DNA from: Gonapodya prolifera JEL478
Taxonomy: Eukaryota > Monoblepharomycota > Monoblepharidomycetes > Monoblepharidales > Gonapodyaceae
Direction: 5' to 3'
Assembly: GCA_001574975.1 (NCBI GenBank)
Contig: KQ965769.1
Coordinates: 62,001 to 126,000 of the forward strand
DNA: 64,000 nt
Both the position numbers and the translations under genes were made by a program. Positions 1-12,854 of this stretch are shown piece after piece (the first letter of the stretch is position 1; each line of letters begins with the position of its first letter). The notes under the pieces were generated by a model. That model had not been told where the DNA came from and did not search any database. It saw only the letters and a list, made by a program, of their open reading frames with translations.

Positions 1-129
1 GTTCTGAACGTGTGCATGGCGAACGCGACGAGAAAGGAAGAAGAACAAATTGATATGCAAGGCAAAGAGAAAGTTGGCGATGCATTGGATGAGAAGTCCG
101 CGCAGTTAGAAAAAGATGCATGGAAATAG
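1..129 (+). CDS. Possible 3' end of an unrecognised gene
   Basis: Frame 1 is open from the window edge to a TAG at 127-129 and encodes about 42 residues rich in Glu, Lys and Asp (for example ATRKEEEQID). The composition suits a charged C-terminal tail. No domain can be named and the gene would begin outside the window. An internal ATG at 16 is the only start in view. It could equally be chance. Confidence 0.28.
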   Translation, partial: VLNVCMANATRKEEEQIDMQGKEKVGDALDEKSAQLEKDAWK

Positions 130-1342
130 TGGCAAACGGGAACATTAATTTGTGCTATGCACCGAGAATCTTAAACCCAATAACAGACCTTCATAGTGCA
201 TCCATGAAAGGTGTTTAGTGAAGTCGTTGGTGGATCAAAGAAAGTTAGATGAGTGCAAGACCAAACAAGACGGACAAGTCCACCCCGTGGACCGACAGGT
301 CCTTTTCATGCATGTCCAATGCATAAAAATGACACCTCCGACGTTGAATAAACACAATGAATATGGTTTCTCCCTCCTTCTTCATGCATATCACTGTTTT
401 GTGCATCGGAGGCAATCGCAAGATTCCAACACGTCAAGCAGCGGCTCAACGGAAAAAATTCTCGATTCTCTTTCGACCCCACGGAGAATGGCAGCGAGAG
501 ACAAAAACACTCTCCAAACTCAATCTAACGTACCCTAGTCAGCACCACCAACTTCTGAAACCCATCGAGGTCAACCAAGACCCTGTCAATCTCACCAATG
601 GAGCGAAGGGTCTTGGCTTTCTGGAAAATTATATGAATGATGTTTCCAGTCGGCCTTTTCAGCGAAAAAAACGCGCGCTGGTGAGCGTCGATTGCCCAAA
701 ATAGTCTTTGTTAGGGTTCAACCCACATTTGTGGAGTTTTTTCGTCGATGGAAGGGAATCACGACGGTCTGTCAGAGAAACAGACAAAGAAGAAGGCGAG
801 CAAGAAGAAGGCGAGCAGAAGAAGGCGGACAGAAGAAGTTAGAAGAAGAAGAGAGTCCGTTTGCTGGGTTTTGTTGGGGTAGAGACGCGTTTTCGCCAAG
901 CGGGCACGCGGATTGAAACAGAGCGGGTATCTTGTCGCGCACGAAGCCTTGCTAGCGTAGCCAGGTCGCGGATCCGCGTGTTTCTGACCGTGTTTGCCCT
1001 GGTGTGGTGACTTCCCTGTCCTTTTTTCGGACACTGGGACTGAGCACGGGCTGAGTACAGTGCAAGAGTTATTTGTGCGATGAATTTCCGTGCTTTTTCT
1101 ACTATTGTTGGTAATGAAGTAACGAAATGAAATTTTCCGAATATTCCTTATACCACTCGGTGATTCCATGCCCGGTGCCACTTGAAGGGAAAGGATTCAG
1201 AAATAAATTCGTTCCATTTCTCTACTCGGAGATTTTCAATGGGTATTTCATTATGGGTCATTTTTTTGGTGGGCGGTGGTGTATTGCGTTCATCCGCTTG
1301 CGGCAGGTTCAGGGAAAACACAACCATCATTCCCCTCGAATC
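130..1342. other. Intergenic stretch, no supported gene
   Basis: Overlapping short frames on both strands lack recognisable domains or convincing splice structure. The only notable content is a purine-rich short repeat near 786-856. Confidence 0.5.
786..856 (+). repeat. Short GAAGAAGGCGAGCA-type tandem repeat
   Basis: About four imperfect 13-14 nt units of the form AGAAGAAGGCGAGC follow each other and decay into AGAAGAAGAAGAGAG. It looks like simple-sequence DNA with no gene assigned to it. Confidence 0.6.
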
Positions 1343-2588
1343 ATGGAATCACTCCCAATCGAGCTCCTCCATCGCGTCTTTCGCTTCCTTCCTCCAACAA
1401 CCTTCCACCTCTCCGTCCACCTGCTCTCCAAAAGCCTTCTCTGGGCGTCCGCCGATGCCATCCCGGAACTCGCTGCTGGGGTGCAGACAGGCGCATTGTG
1501 GTCGCGTGCACTCAGCATGTCGTTTCGGCGGACATGGCTGAAGAAAAAGATGTCCAAGTTGGTTTCGCCGAGGCGTTCGAGGCTGTCGGAACTTGCCAAC
1601 TTGGGAATATGTGGGCAAGCGTGAAGGCCGATATGTCGCTCGCAATCGAGGATTTTGCAGATACGGACGCAGTCTCCCTGGAAGAAATTTTCCTGGGGAC
1701 ACTGATTCAAACGCGTCCATCCTTCGCGGGTTCTTGGGGAGGCAATCGGGAGGTCGCTGTCACGGTAGCACACTTGGACGGACTGTATCAGTTGAATCTG
1801 AGCGACGTGCATCTCGATCCTCAGATAGGACATGTACATCGGATGGTGGCACCCCATGGACTTACGAGAGCTTTGGAAGTGGACTATGGGGAACTCGTCC
1901 CGGAATTGCTGGAGTTGCTCCCCCATTCTCAAGTGGACGACATCCTCACCGATTTCCGCGTCGAAAAGTCTACCAAAGATGCAGCCGCAAGCGCTTGTAT
2001 CTTAACTCTGGTGTTGCAGCGGTTCCCCGGTCGGACAAATCTGGAAGGTTTCGCTGTCATTGAGCCCGAAGTGGTGCATCTGGTTTCCGAGGCCGTCTCT
2101 TTGGAGCGTCGCGCACTCGTGAAATACCCAACCACTGCGTGGCGCCCTCTCGAGTGGAGGTTCAGGGAATGCTTCACGTGCCGATTTTATTCCTCAACCT
2201 CGAGTCATTTGGAACCCTTTGGATTATGGAGGACGCTGCCGAAAGAGAACATCTCTCGCTCTCCTTTTCAAAGGATAGTGATATTTCTGAATGCTCGTTC
2301 TTTGGAGTCGAAACGCTGCAGCGCCTCGAGCTCAGACTATATGTGCGGAACCGGCAGTCGTTATCAGAATCACCACCTCCAACTACCAACATGTCGAATC
2401 TCGTCCACACTCTCCTGCATTCGTGCCGAAGCCTCCAGCGTTTGAAACTCTACTTGCGATTTGGACGGGCCGTGGAAACAAAGTGCCTCATAGGCCCGCA
2501 AAACTTGAAGTCGTCAGAGTGTGCTATGCTGGCTGTCTTGAATGAGGTGTTACGTTCCGTCAAGCAAGGTTGCGCAATTGAAGTGTAG
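1343..2588 (+). pseudogene. F-box/LRR-like gene, probably degraded
   Basis: ATG at 1343 opens an F-box (LPIELLHRVFRFLPP, then LSVHLLSKSL), the SKP1-binding module of SCF ubiquitin ligases. The F-box frame ends at 1624. Similar-quality protein continues in another frame from about 1530 to 2170 (leucine-rich, e.g. LYQLNLSDVHL) and in a third to 2588 (LHSCRSLQRLKLYLRF). The leucine periodicity suits F-box/LRR proteins that select substrates. I found no intron pair that joins the frames, so I read it as frameshifted at least twice, though unusual splicing or sequence errors remain possible. It matches the decay seen in other F-box genes of this window but is not an obvious copy of them. Confidence 0.5.
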
Positions 2589-3170
2589 GAGCTCAACACT
2601 CGGGATCGTAGAGCCTGGACGTTGGATGACAGGGAGGTGTTTCGGCTTGAAGTCTGGAAAGCGGCTGAAAACTATGGAATGGACTTGAGTATGTAGCGTG
2701 GACAGTGTCAAAAAGGGCTGGAGTGGGTTTTGGAGAGCCGATGGCCGATTGGGGTTTGCACTTTCAGAGAGAGGATATCATGCGATTATTATTTGTGAAT
2801 GGTGGTGCATATTATATACGTAGTATTGTGCGTTGCCATGTAATTCGGCGCTAGGTCTCCCGAGGTCAGCTCCGACCAGGAAAGAGTCCGTTGTTGCTTG
2901 GAGTCAATACTCTTTCATCAATTGGACGCAACCGAATCTCTGCGCTATTGGCAGAGGTAGTGATGAGCTAACAAGGGAGAGTGTGTTCCGCCGAGGTGGT
3001 GAATGATTGCGAAGAGAATGACGGTTCAGGGCGATCGGGTGCGATCGGCGGACTTCTGGAGAACGGAGAGAAGCAGCGCATTGCAGGACAGCAGCGAGAA
3101 GTCCCACGCTGGCCAGTAGTGCTGATCGGGTCCACGGTGCAGCATCGGTCGCCGCTCTCACCCGCACGCC
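2589..3170. other. Intergenic; upstream region of the phosphatase gene
   Basis: No supported gene. It holds the 3' flank of the F-box relic and presumably the promoter of the phosphatase that starts at 3171. No clear TATA box was seen. Confidence 0.4.
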
Positions 3171-5545
3171 ATGTCGCTGGACTCCGCACCGCCAATGATC
3201 GCACGCAGCCCGTCGAAGGGCGCAGTCCATCCATCCTCCATTCAGATGAAGCAGAATGCACTCTCATCGGGACCAACTCCCCGCATTCTCGCATCCGCAC
3301 AACTCTCAACCCAAGTGCCCGCATTCAACGCACCGCAACCAAAACTGATCGTCGTTCCATTCGGACTCAACTCGGTATCCCGCCCGCCGTCAGAACGACC
3401 AGGCCCCATTCTCCTTTCGAACCCAAATGCCGGTGCTGCGTCTCCTGTTCCTCTCGCAACAACCCGACCACCCTCATCTGCCACCGCCGCCCGCCCAGCA
3501 TCATCCACCACCACTTCTTCCACCTCGTCGGTATCCGCCAGACCCGCCCCTTCTCAATCGACTGCGAAACGCAAACTCCAGCAGTCTCCCCTCTCCTCCT
3601 CGACCGCTCCCTCCAGCACCCCGCCGGGCACATCGGCGGCAGCATCACGCCGGCCCCGCCAACCATCAAGTTCCACGACAGACTCCTCCTCCACGGACAA
3701 CTCGAATCCGCTTGCGGCGCTCATGACGCAGGTGTCGCAAGATGACGCATCTCCTCGTCCTGTCACAAAACGAGTTGGCGATAGAGAGAGAGCACAGGCT
3801 GGCGGCGGTGGTGGTGGACCAGGAGGAGGAGGAGGAGGAGGGCAAGTCAGAGGTGTGTTTCCACTGCGCCAACTGAGCTCATAACGTTGTCAGGATTGTC
3901 GATGGGCCTCGAAGGCAAGGTTGCATTGGCTGATCAGAGGACATCTGAAATGACTCTCTTTCTATCGTTTCATTCAAGCCCTCCCCGCCACTGCCACGAC
4001 ATCCCCCTCTCGGCCTTCTGCACTTTTATCGCATACCTCTTCCCCTTCATCGGCTTCCTCAAAATCATCGCACGAGCCTCCATCCCTCCTCTCATCCCTC
4101 ATCTCCATTTTTACTTCCTGCACGTCCGACAGCGCGGCTCAACCTACAGGACCCGGTCGAGGAGGTGGGCCACCAGGTGCCGGTGCAGGTGCAGGTGGCG
4201 CCGGCGGACCTCCTCGAACACGCAACGCATCCAAAGCGGCCGCTGTCCTCGCTGGTGGTGGCGGCGGGGGCGGAGTCGCGGCCTCTGGTGGTGCCGGCGC
4301 CGGGCACAAGGCGACCGCGGGGACAAGAGGAACAGGAACAGGCCCCCGGGTCCAAACGACTGCGCGAAAGGGCATGAAGGCCACCCTCCTAACCCCCCTT
4401 GCACCGGAAGACGCGGGAAAGAAGTGCCTGGTGCTGGATTTGGATGAGACGTTGGTGCATAGTTCGTTCAAGGTGGGTGTGCGTGGGAGGGTGGTGGGTG
4501 GTCGGGGGGAGAGGGGGGGGCGGTGGGGACGGGGAGGGGGCTGAGACGCGGCGACGAGACGCGAGAAGTGTGGTCGGGAAAAGGATTGGTAGACCTCTAC
4601 GGGTGCGAAAATTCAGGTCAAGAGGAGGGACGTTTTAGCTTGCAGTCTCGGGAGACGCGTGGTTCTCCCTCCGCCTGACTGCGTCAAGCTTTTACACTTA
4701 CACTGCCTCACGTTGCCTTTCCCACCCCCAACTCCTACCCTCGCCTCACACCCAGCCAATCCCCCACCCGGACTTCATCGTGCCCGTCGAGATCGACAAC
4801 GTCACCCACACCGTGTACGTCCTGAAACGGCCTGGGGTCGACGCGTTCCTCAGGCGGTGCGGAGAGCTGTTCGAGGTCGTAGTGTTTACGGCGAGTTTGG
4901 CCAAGGTGGGTTGCGGAGTGTGGGGTGAGGGGGACGCGGGGGTTAAATGGGGTTTGGGGAGTGGGAAATGGGAAATGGGGAAAGAAGGACGGGCAAGTTG
5001 TTTCTGTGTCGGGTCGGAGTGTGTCGAGGATCCGTGGAAACCTATGAAGGTCTTTCCTTCAAAAAACCACGGCTCACGCAACCTCGTTTTCTCCCTCCAC
5101 CTCTCCCTTCTCCCTTCTCCCCACCTCCCATTTCGTAGTACGCCGACCCACTCATGGACATCTTGGATCGAAGCCACGTCGTCAAACACCGCCTGTTTCG
5201 AGAGGCGTGCATACATCATAAGGGGAGCTACGTCAAGGTACGCATCCGTGATTTGTTTTTGAGCGTGTAAATTTGCTTATCTCGGCTCACATTGTGTCAC
5301 TACCCTTGTGATCCCCCCTCCCACCACCGCAGGACCTCTCCATGCTCGGCCGGGACCTCCGCGCCACACTGATCATCGACAACGCCCCGGCCTCGTACGC
5401 GTTCCACCCGACCAACGCGATCCCGATCACGTCCTGGTTCAACGACCAGAACGATACCGAGTTGACCGACTTGATTGGGTTCTTGGAGGATCTGGTGCGC
5501 GTGGATGATGTGAGGGCGGTTTTGGAGGGGAATGGGGAGGAGTAG
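3171..5545 (+). CDS. SCP/Psr1-like CTD-type protein phosphatase (NIF/FCP1 domain), copy 1
   Basis: Five exons fit with consistent phases: 3171-3852, 4150-4472, 4756-4905, 5139-5237 and 5333-5545, giving about 488 residues. The C-terminal 190 form an FCP1-homology (HAD-fold) domain with the catalytic [11 protein letters not shown] motif, then [21 protein letters not shown] and [12 protein letters not shown], as in SCP1/Psr1/Nem1 phosphatases that dephosphorylate serine. The first 250 residues are low-complexity (Ser/Pro, then long Gly/Ala runs across the first splice) and probably disordered. The first acceptor was chosen at 4149 because it keeps the glycine-rich frame; it is the least certain junction. 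A paralogue with the same exon layout lies at 14299-15831 on the other strand. Substrate cannot be told; Psr-type enzymes act in stress signalling and SCPs on RNA polymerase II. Confidence 0.9.
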
Positions 5546-5926
5546 AGGAGGTGGTGGGCTGAGCAGGGCAAATCGGTTTGGGAAGTGTGCAGTCAAGGAC
5601 TGCATCGTGATCCGTTATTTATTATATGTATGTATGATATGGACCAGTTCATCTCATGCCGCTCTGACCCGCTCCCATATTGACATTGTCCCCTCAAGAA
5701 GAATTGCAAATGTGACATCGCCAGTGGCATGAAAGAAAATGTATAAACACTCATCGATACAATAATCCATTGAGATATAAACATGAGAAAGACGTGTCCA
5801 GAGAAAGCGACCGCCGATCAACTTCTCGTCTCTTTGAGTTGAACAAAATATGTACTCCCTCCACGCAATAGAAAAACACCGACATCACCACATCCACAAC
5901 CACCAAAGCCAGAGACAGGTCATAAA
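5546..5926. other. Intergenic between convergent genes
   Basis: 381 nt between two convergent stops. AT-richer than the flanking genes and probably holds both 3' UTRs. No gene or clear terminator hairpin was found. Confidence 0.45.
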
Positions 5927-8900
5927 TCATCTCGAACTCTCATTCCCAATCTTATTCGAGCCTTCTGGTATCTGAACCACGACTGTCGGCACCTCATCGT
6001 CCACAGCAGTCTCGCCAGGACCGATTCCAGCATTATCTACTGGAATCTCGGTTGTAGAACCACCACCAGGCGTCACGACAGTCATTTCAGCTCCTTCGTC
6101 CACACCCTGTGCCGTTCCTGTCAATCCCTCCCTGGATCCTTCAGCGAACCCGGTGGCGCCAAGATTACGTGACCCAATCCCGGCGAGTCTACCGAGCCCC
6201 CAACTCGCCAAGGTCTGGGACAAAGTCGGCGGCGACGCTCCACTATTTTCAGCACCAGGTTCACTCGCTTCAGCGGCAGGTTCACTGCCTCTCCGCCGTT
6301 CTGCTCGTCTCTCTGTCCTCTCTCTCCCAGACGTGGCCATGTCCAGTCGCGCTCGCCCACTCCGCCTTCGCGTACTCGCCCGGCCTCTCAATGACGAGCT
6401 CGATCCAAGTGTAGTGGACCATGTGGGTGTCTGCAGGGACTCTAGGTACGCTTCCCGAGCACTCTTCCGGGAGTCAACTGCCCGCGTGGCTGCAGCTGCC
6501 GCAAGCGTACTAGGACCGGGCGACGGCGTTCCCGTGAACACAACCGGTGCTGAGCCCGGAGTAGACTCTACACCAACCAACGTGTTTTGCTCGCTAAGCA
6601 CACTCGCCGCATCGTTCACAGGAAGACTGGCATCAGGCCAGGGAGCGAACGCGCTTGGGACGGGCTCGGGATCGTCTGTAGAGGACGAGTCATCCCCGAT
6701 GTCCTCCAGGGCTTGCTTTCGTCGCTTGTTCCAAATCATGGCCCCAGCGACTCCAGCACCAACAAGAGTCACGACGCCCGCCGCGATTCCGCCTCCTATA
6801 GCGGCATTTGGTCCGCCGCCTCCTTGTGGAGCTGCTGGTTGCTGGTCAGTGGCGTTTGCTGAAATGCGAGTGCATGGATCGGGATATGAGAGCAGTTGAG
6901 TATCGATGAGAGATGGTAAGAGTGCAATGTTGGGGGATCCGACAGGTTGAGCTAGGAGGTAAGCAACAGCTGATGTGTAGCTGGCTTGTGTGACCAAGGT
7001 TGGCTGTTCGTTGATTCATCAAATCGGAGTGTATGAGAACGAAACACATCAGAAAACAGAGATCACTCAACGCACTTGGTTTCCTCCAAACCAGGCAGCC
7101 CTCTCGTCCACCCATGCGTCTCGTCCATCAGGTCCGGCAACGAGAGCTCCACGAAGCTGGATTGCGTTGGGACCAGAGGTAGGAGAGAGAGCACAGCTTA
7201 AATTCCCTGATATTCCAGACGAAAGACGGTGCGATGCTCGCAGAGGAGACGATGGGTTGAGCCCGGTGACCTTATAAGTGGAAGAGGCCGAGTCGAAGTC
7301 AAGGACTGAATTTTGGAAATCCCAAGGAACGATTAACTCACATATGTGATACCAGAGGGATTATTCCCCAACAAATACCCAAGCTGGTAGACCCCCACAC
7401 TTTCCACTCCGTCCGTAGTCCCCGGTCTCGTTCCGTTCACTGCTCTCTCCCTTAGCACCTTGGAATACACAAAGCTCAAAAACGCCGCCTCGGTCGCAAC
7501 ATGCGCCGACTGGTTGTTGCTCGCGCCTTGCCAGAACAGCAACCCTCCCGGAGTGAAGAACCCCGCCCTAGTCTTGACGTCCGTAGAGTAGAGCGGCGCC
7601 AGCCACTCGTCGACGCGGGCAGACGCAGATGTGAGGTTCAGCCTGGCGAGAAGGACGTAGACGGAGGGTATCTTGTTGTCCCAGGACGGGGGGGAGTAAG
7701 AAGTGGTGGTAGACCAAGACTCGGCGTTGAAAAGGGCGGTCGTCCTCTCTGCCACGACGGTCGGACTCAATTGCTCTGCTGGTAATGGTATTGTTGCGTT
7801 CGGCACGGTCGCGTTCGTCCCGTTCGAGGCGATAATCCGTCCAGCCCATGTCAGCCACGATGTTGCCCAGAGAAGCTCGTCGTCATATCCAGATGACGGG
7901 TACGTTCCACCCACAGCAGGCGCTCCATCCTGGTATACCCTTCGGGTGGTGGAGTTGTACGCCAGGGCGTACGTCAGCATAGCTCTGTCATAGAGCGTCC
8001 GCGCATACGCAAGTTGGGTCCCGTTGGTATTTGTCGCGAAGAACACTGCAGAAGCGGCCAGAGCAGCCGCAGTCTCGCAAGCCGCATCGGTCGCGTTGGA
8101 TACGGAGGTGGAAAAGGTTGGGCGCGGGGTGGGAATGGCAGTGTCGTTGGCCCAGGAGGTGGATTCGGTCCCGATATCCCCGACTTGGACGTAGATGAGA
8201 GGAAGTTGAGAGACGGTTTTGAGGAGGTATGCGGTGGACCATCTGTGGAGGGAAGTGTTCGGCGGTGAGCCACGGTTCTCGACCGGAACCCGTTCTCAAG
8301 CAAGACTATGCCCTATGTCCCCCTCCCGGTGACCCTTGATACTTCGAGACGCGCTGATAGACGCACATACTCACTGCAATGTTTGAACAAGTCTTGCATT
8401 CTGACCTCCAGCGACGTACCCATCCCAGAACTCAATCCCGCCCCAAGCAAGCACAGCAGTCGCGTGAGCGACAGAATAGGTATTTTTGAGGTACGTGCCA
8501 CCGTCCGCAAATCCCCCGCTCAAGTTGGTCTGCACGTCGGCTCCATCGAGCTCTGCTGCCGAATGACGCCTTTTCGAACGATAGAGAAAAGGGTGATTAA
8601 AAATCGGTTCCTAAAAGGGCCGTCGAAGCCCTGCGTTTCGCAGTATTAGCGCTATCCTTTCATTTCACGTGAGGGCCATTGCGGATGGGAATACAGTCCC
8701 AGTTCTCTTCTGAGAGCTGTCGGAAAGGCAGCATTTGTGGGTGGGTCCACTCTCCAGAACACTTACCATGCGAAGCGATTGTCAGGCGGTAACGTCCCCA
8801 GCCTCTGAATCTCAAAAAAGTCCAGCGAGTATTCGAGAAGCTTCCCGTAAGCTGCTGTCGCTTGAGCCCTCGTCGGGGCGGGCGAGAGCGCGGGGGACAC

Positions 8901-8999
8901 TCCCGAGACCAGAAAACTGAAGAGGGCAAGGCATGCCAGGGGGAGAAAGGGGAAAGCTCGCGACGTCTCTTTCCGGTTGGGTTTGATGGCGCGACCCAT
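5927..8999 (-). CDS. Membrane-anchored GH9-family (endoglucanase-like) protein
   Basis: Five exons (8999-8767, 8569-8375, 8242-7342, 7270-7076, 7003-5927) keep phase throughout and give about 866 residues. A basic N-terminus and hydrophobic run (LACLALFSFLVSG) make a signal peptide. GH9 landmarks follow in order: LPPDNRFAWR, LSGGFADGGTYLK, QWSTAYLLK with YVQVGD, YDDELLWATSWL, YLLGNNPSGITYV, ALVAGPDGRDAWVDER. After the catalytic-type domain come a Gly/Pro stretch, a membrane helix (GGGIAAGVVTLVGAGVAGAM), a basic stop (WNKRRK) and a 250-residue Ser/Thr/Gly-rich cytoplasmic tail. Many NxT/S sites suggest glycosylation. It should sit in the plasma membrane facing the wall. The usual GH9 DAGD motif reads DGGT, and the usual NE near the end reads NQ, so activity is doubtful. 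Confidence 0.9.
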
Positions 9000-9243
9000 C
9001 GTGCGGGCGGTGGGTCGCGATTGGAGTTGGAGTGCGTGGTAGACTTTCAGGTTGACACCGCCCGTCTGCGGTCAACTGCAAACCTTTTCCTGCGACCTTC
9101 GCTGACCTTTTTCCTTAGGCTTTTCCGTTGGCGAACAGTGTGGAGTGAGACCACTGTGCACAATCCTGTTGCTCGTAGCTTACGGTCTGTATCAATGTGG
9201 GAATGTACTGTTTAACATGAGACAGACAATTACATATGTGAAG

Positions 9244-11008
9244 TCAGATCGTCGTCATCAGGTTTACAGGTAAGAAATTTTCGAAGACTTTGCTATGGGC
9301 GCAATCACGTTTCTTTCCAACTGTCACGGAGGCACCTGGTCGATCGCTAAGATTAGCAAATGTGAATGCAGCGAGTGAAGGCGACCAATACTTAAGCCAT
9401 TCGAAGGCCAAAAACCGCCAAGAGTTTCCCCCGAGTCCCACGAAAAGCCGAGACGTTCGAGTGGCGACCCGTGCTTAGCATTTTCTTCCGCCGCTTTATC
9501 AAATGCTTGTTTCGCCTCGCCGTCATATTTCCATGGGCTTCCCGGGACAAAGAATCTTCGGAACTTCACTTCGCGAATGATGCTTGCTGCTGTGGCGACG
9601 TCTGGGACGGATACAGCACTGTAGGTACGCAAGCACTTCAGGTTTCGGCACACTTTTCCAAGCTGCGACGCAAAAGATCCCTCTCGATTCGCTTGTGAAA
9701 GGTGAATATTCAGTAGGTCAAGTGATCTCAAGTTTCCATTGGTTTTCTTGAGAAGTTTTATCACTTCCGGAAACACTCCGGCGGTCTTGGGAAAATCTCG
9801 AAATACTCCAGTTCTGTCAATTCCCTGAGCACTTCGAGTTTCTTTTCCCCATCGTGGCTGTACGAGTCTCCGTAAATTTCGAGGGATTTCAAGTAGGAGA
9901 ATTCGCCAATTCTGTCATAAATCCACTGCTCCACCTTCAACCCTTCCAAAGTAAATGTCGAGAACTGCAAGGCTAAGGGGCGCGCGTGCAAGGAAAAAGC
10001 CGCAGTCGGGAGCCCTAGGTCACTGCACTGAAGCGATACTATCTTCAAGGTGGGACATTGAGTAATCTGTCCCGTGGCTGTTGACGTCGGTTCCCTCCAT
10101 GACTCCGTGGAACTGACAAAAGTGGCAAGTAAGTGAAGACTTCTAGCGTTCAGCAACTCTAAGAGACTCTAAAAGAGCGTTTCTGAAATGGAACCACTGA
10201 GTTTGATCACGGAGAGTCGGTGCGTTGAGGGCAATATGAGCTGTTTCGTTGCACTCGGCAGAGAGAGGCAATCAAGAAGAGGAGCATTCGCAAGTAGCGC
10301 ATTGATAAGACATGGGTCCCATTTATTGGATACGCTTTCCTCTCGTTGCCGGAGATTACCTCGAACAAGCTCATACGGATGGTTGTAAAAGAAAAGCGAT
10401 GTCACCAAAGGCCACCTCACTTCCTTGGCCACGGCGAGGAAGAGATTTTCTGAAACATTGCCAAGCACTAAGGTGTCCGTAGCCGGGGAAATCATTGTCA
10501 AAAAATTCCTGATCCGATGCAAGTCGCGGTGTGAGGTGGATGAAATGTGGACGAAGCGACGAGGTTTCGCGATATGGCCAAGGGTTTCTGGCCTCATCAT
10601 GTCCAAGCAGTCCAGGATCGGACCAAAATGCTCGTCTCTTTGTATAGGAAAGTTACTCCAGATGGATTCAGTCGCTGGCAGGTTGAGGATTCGACTTTTT
10701 CATTCACCGAGCCACGTCGCAACTCGCGAACAGTGAGCACCCAGCGCAGAAACATCACGCGAAAAACCGAAAACTCACGCAACTCGGGCAAGGCGAGCCA
10801 GATCCTTCCGCGTGAGATGCCGACATACATGTCCACCGTTCCACAGGAATCGGGGACACCCATTCCGTCCACACCATCTCAGGCTCCGTCCCGTCGCTTC
10901 TCGACTCTTGTCCAGTGCGCTCGGTAACCATTTGCGGTCGCATCGTATCTGGCGAACAAAAGCGAAGAAATTGAAACAGGAGGTGACGCTCGGATGAATG
11001 TCCGGCAA
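9244..11008 (-). pseudogene. F-box/LRR-like gene copy A, frameshifted
   Basis: On the minus strand, a region near 10800-10900 reads as an F-box (PIPVE, then in the next frame LWN..VCRHLTRKDLARLARVA) followed by a GTGAGT donor. Downstream frames encode leucine-rich sequence (10606-10169 and 10156-9761, e.g. FSYLKSLEIYG) and a C-terminal block with SPWKYDGEAKQAFD and WDSGETLGGF. Frame changes are needed inside the F-box, near 9775 (IFP..GVFPEVIKLL) and near 9440, and none looks like an intron. A shorter relative sharing the F-box and the C-terminal block lies at 12855-13836 on the same strand. Probably a decayed F-box/LRR gene; sequence errors cannot be excluded from one read. Confidence 0.6.
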
Positions 11009-11280
11009 ATTATTGATTCAAGCCACTAAAGGAGGATTACTTCTTGATTATTGGAATTAAAGTTTGCAAAAAATCATCAAAGGGCAAGTCGTTTGGAGAA
11101 TCACTTCGCTCTTCAAGATGTGGCGATCCAGGCCAGGTACGATCCGGTGGTGTTCACTTGCCCTCCCCGATGCACGCCAGCAGGGCGTCCTTGAAGGCTC
11201 CTGAAGTCTTCATGGAGATGGCTTGGGCTAGTGTTATAAAGTACCTGAGGACAAAGGAGAATTGAGAGTGTCAGAAAGAA

Positions 11281-12671
11281 TCAGGTAAATTCTACACACC
11301 TCCTCTGATACACCATCTTCACTTTCCGGCATATCTCTCGCTCGCGGTACAGCAGGACGAGTCTAATCAGTTTTGAACTGTTGTTTGCAACTAGGGCGTC
11401 ATTGAGCATATCTGGTGCCACAGGATGCAATTGCATTGGAACGATGGAATCCCGTACCACACCGAACAAGCAGCAGATTCACCGGCAACATGGGCAATTC
11501 GATCCTTCGCACCACTGACAAGGGCCAGAAGGGCCAGAGTCGTGCTAGTGTACCCATGAAACTCAGACACGATGACCCGTTCAATGTTCGTCTTGTAATA
11601 CAGTTTGTAGGTCCTGAAGAGCTCTCGAAGTTGGACATCGGTGCTAAGAAGCCACACAAAGTGGGGTTGGAAAGTGAAATTAGGCATGTCATGAAGAGTA
11701 TATACCGATTGACAAGAATATCAATGAGCATCCCACGATTGGTGCCAAAGACTTTCTTGTTAACTCGGTAGATTGTAGTTGCATCCGTTTTGGTGTCTGT
11801 TTCACGGCAAGAGGAACGACGCTCGATCTGTCAAGTTTTGTGTCAAGAACAAGGCTCAAAAGGAAACCAAAATAACAGCCAATCACGTTTATCAGTGAGT
11901 AGCAAAGTTGTGAGAACGGTCCGCCCATGAGTCTTCTGGTCACATCCGCATCGAGCGACCTGTTCGTCACACGAATGTAGTTCACTTTCAAGGCTCGGAT
12001 GTCGTACAATGTACCGCCCGCCAGAAGATCGATGAGGATTTCCTTGTTCACGGTGAATCCATTGACTTGAAACACCCGTCAATTGTGCTGAAGTGACCAG
12101 AAATATAACAGCACCCACATGCGTCCATCAGACACTTGGTGCTGTACGCGAGTGTGTCCATAGCGCACCCAATCATGAGTTTTCTGAACTTCCTTTCCAN
12201 NNNNNNNNNNNNNNNNNNNGCTTGTGCTGGCGTCTCTTTGTACATAGCTCTGAACTCAGGTATCATTTGTTTAACCACAGGAGGGTGACTGCANAGGAGT
12301 TGAATCAGGCTCTCCGTATTGTGCGAGTTGATCGCCTTCCTCACGGCGATATGCATACCCTTGGGCATAGGTGGGGTGTGGAGAGGCGGATTGAAGAATA
12401 TGGTACCGTATTGATGAGGGCGAATGAGCTCTGGGGGTATAGCCGGTTGGGATGGCTCGGATGCTGGACTTCGCGAGCGCGGTGGTTGCCATGGTTGAAT
12501 GTGTCCTCGAGTTAGCAGAACCGGAAAAAACGTCGACATCGAGGCCGTGCCATCATCGCTCTGCGATGCATCGCTGGAGACACCGAGCTGACGACTGTAT
12601 GGGCATTCTACGGTGTCTAGCGCCCGCTCATGTTCCACTGTGAAGAGAGAGGAGAAACCGCTCGCATCCAA
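11281..12671 (-). CDS. Unrecognised multi-exon gene, interrupted by an assembly gap
   Basis: Several minus-strand frames look coding and chain through plausible introns. The upstream exon (12671 to about 12130) includes AVRKAINSHNTESLIQLL, faintly ankyrin-like. A likely intron joins CLMDA to FNGFTVNKEILIDLL. Later blocks read as ELFRTYKLYYKTNIERV and LVLLYREREICRKVK. The product is leucine-rich and helical, without a domain I can name. The 20-N gap (12200-12219) and a single N at 12294 fall inside, so the true length and frame across it are unknown. It lies between two related F-box relics. Confidence 0.4.
12200..12219. other. Assembly gap (20 N)
   Basis: Twenty consecutive N, plus a lone ambiguous base at 12294. 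Fixed-length runs like this usually mark a scaffold join of unknown true size, so distances across this point are not reliable. Confidence 0.95.
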
Positions 12672-12854
12672 GGGAGAGGGAGAATTGCCTAGCGCTGCCT
12701 GCCCACGGAACCGTAAAGGGTCAGGGAGTTGTTCTTCGCGTTCACAAGGTGAGTCGTCGTCCGAAATACAGCTGTCTTTGCGGGTTGATCCCCACCTTCA
12801 TAATCGTCAATCAAAACTGGCGCACGACACGAACAACGACCCGCCTTCTCCACA

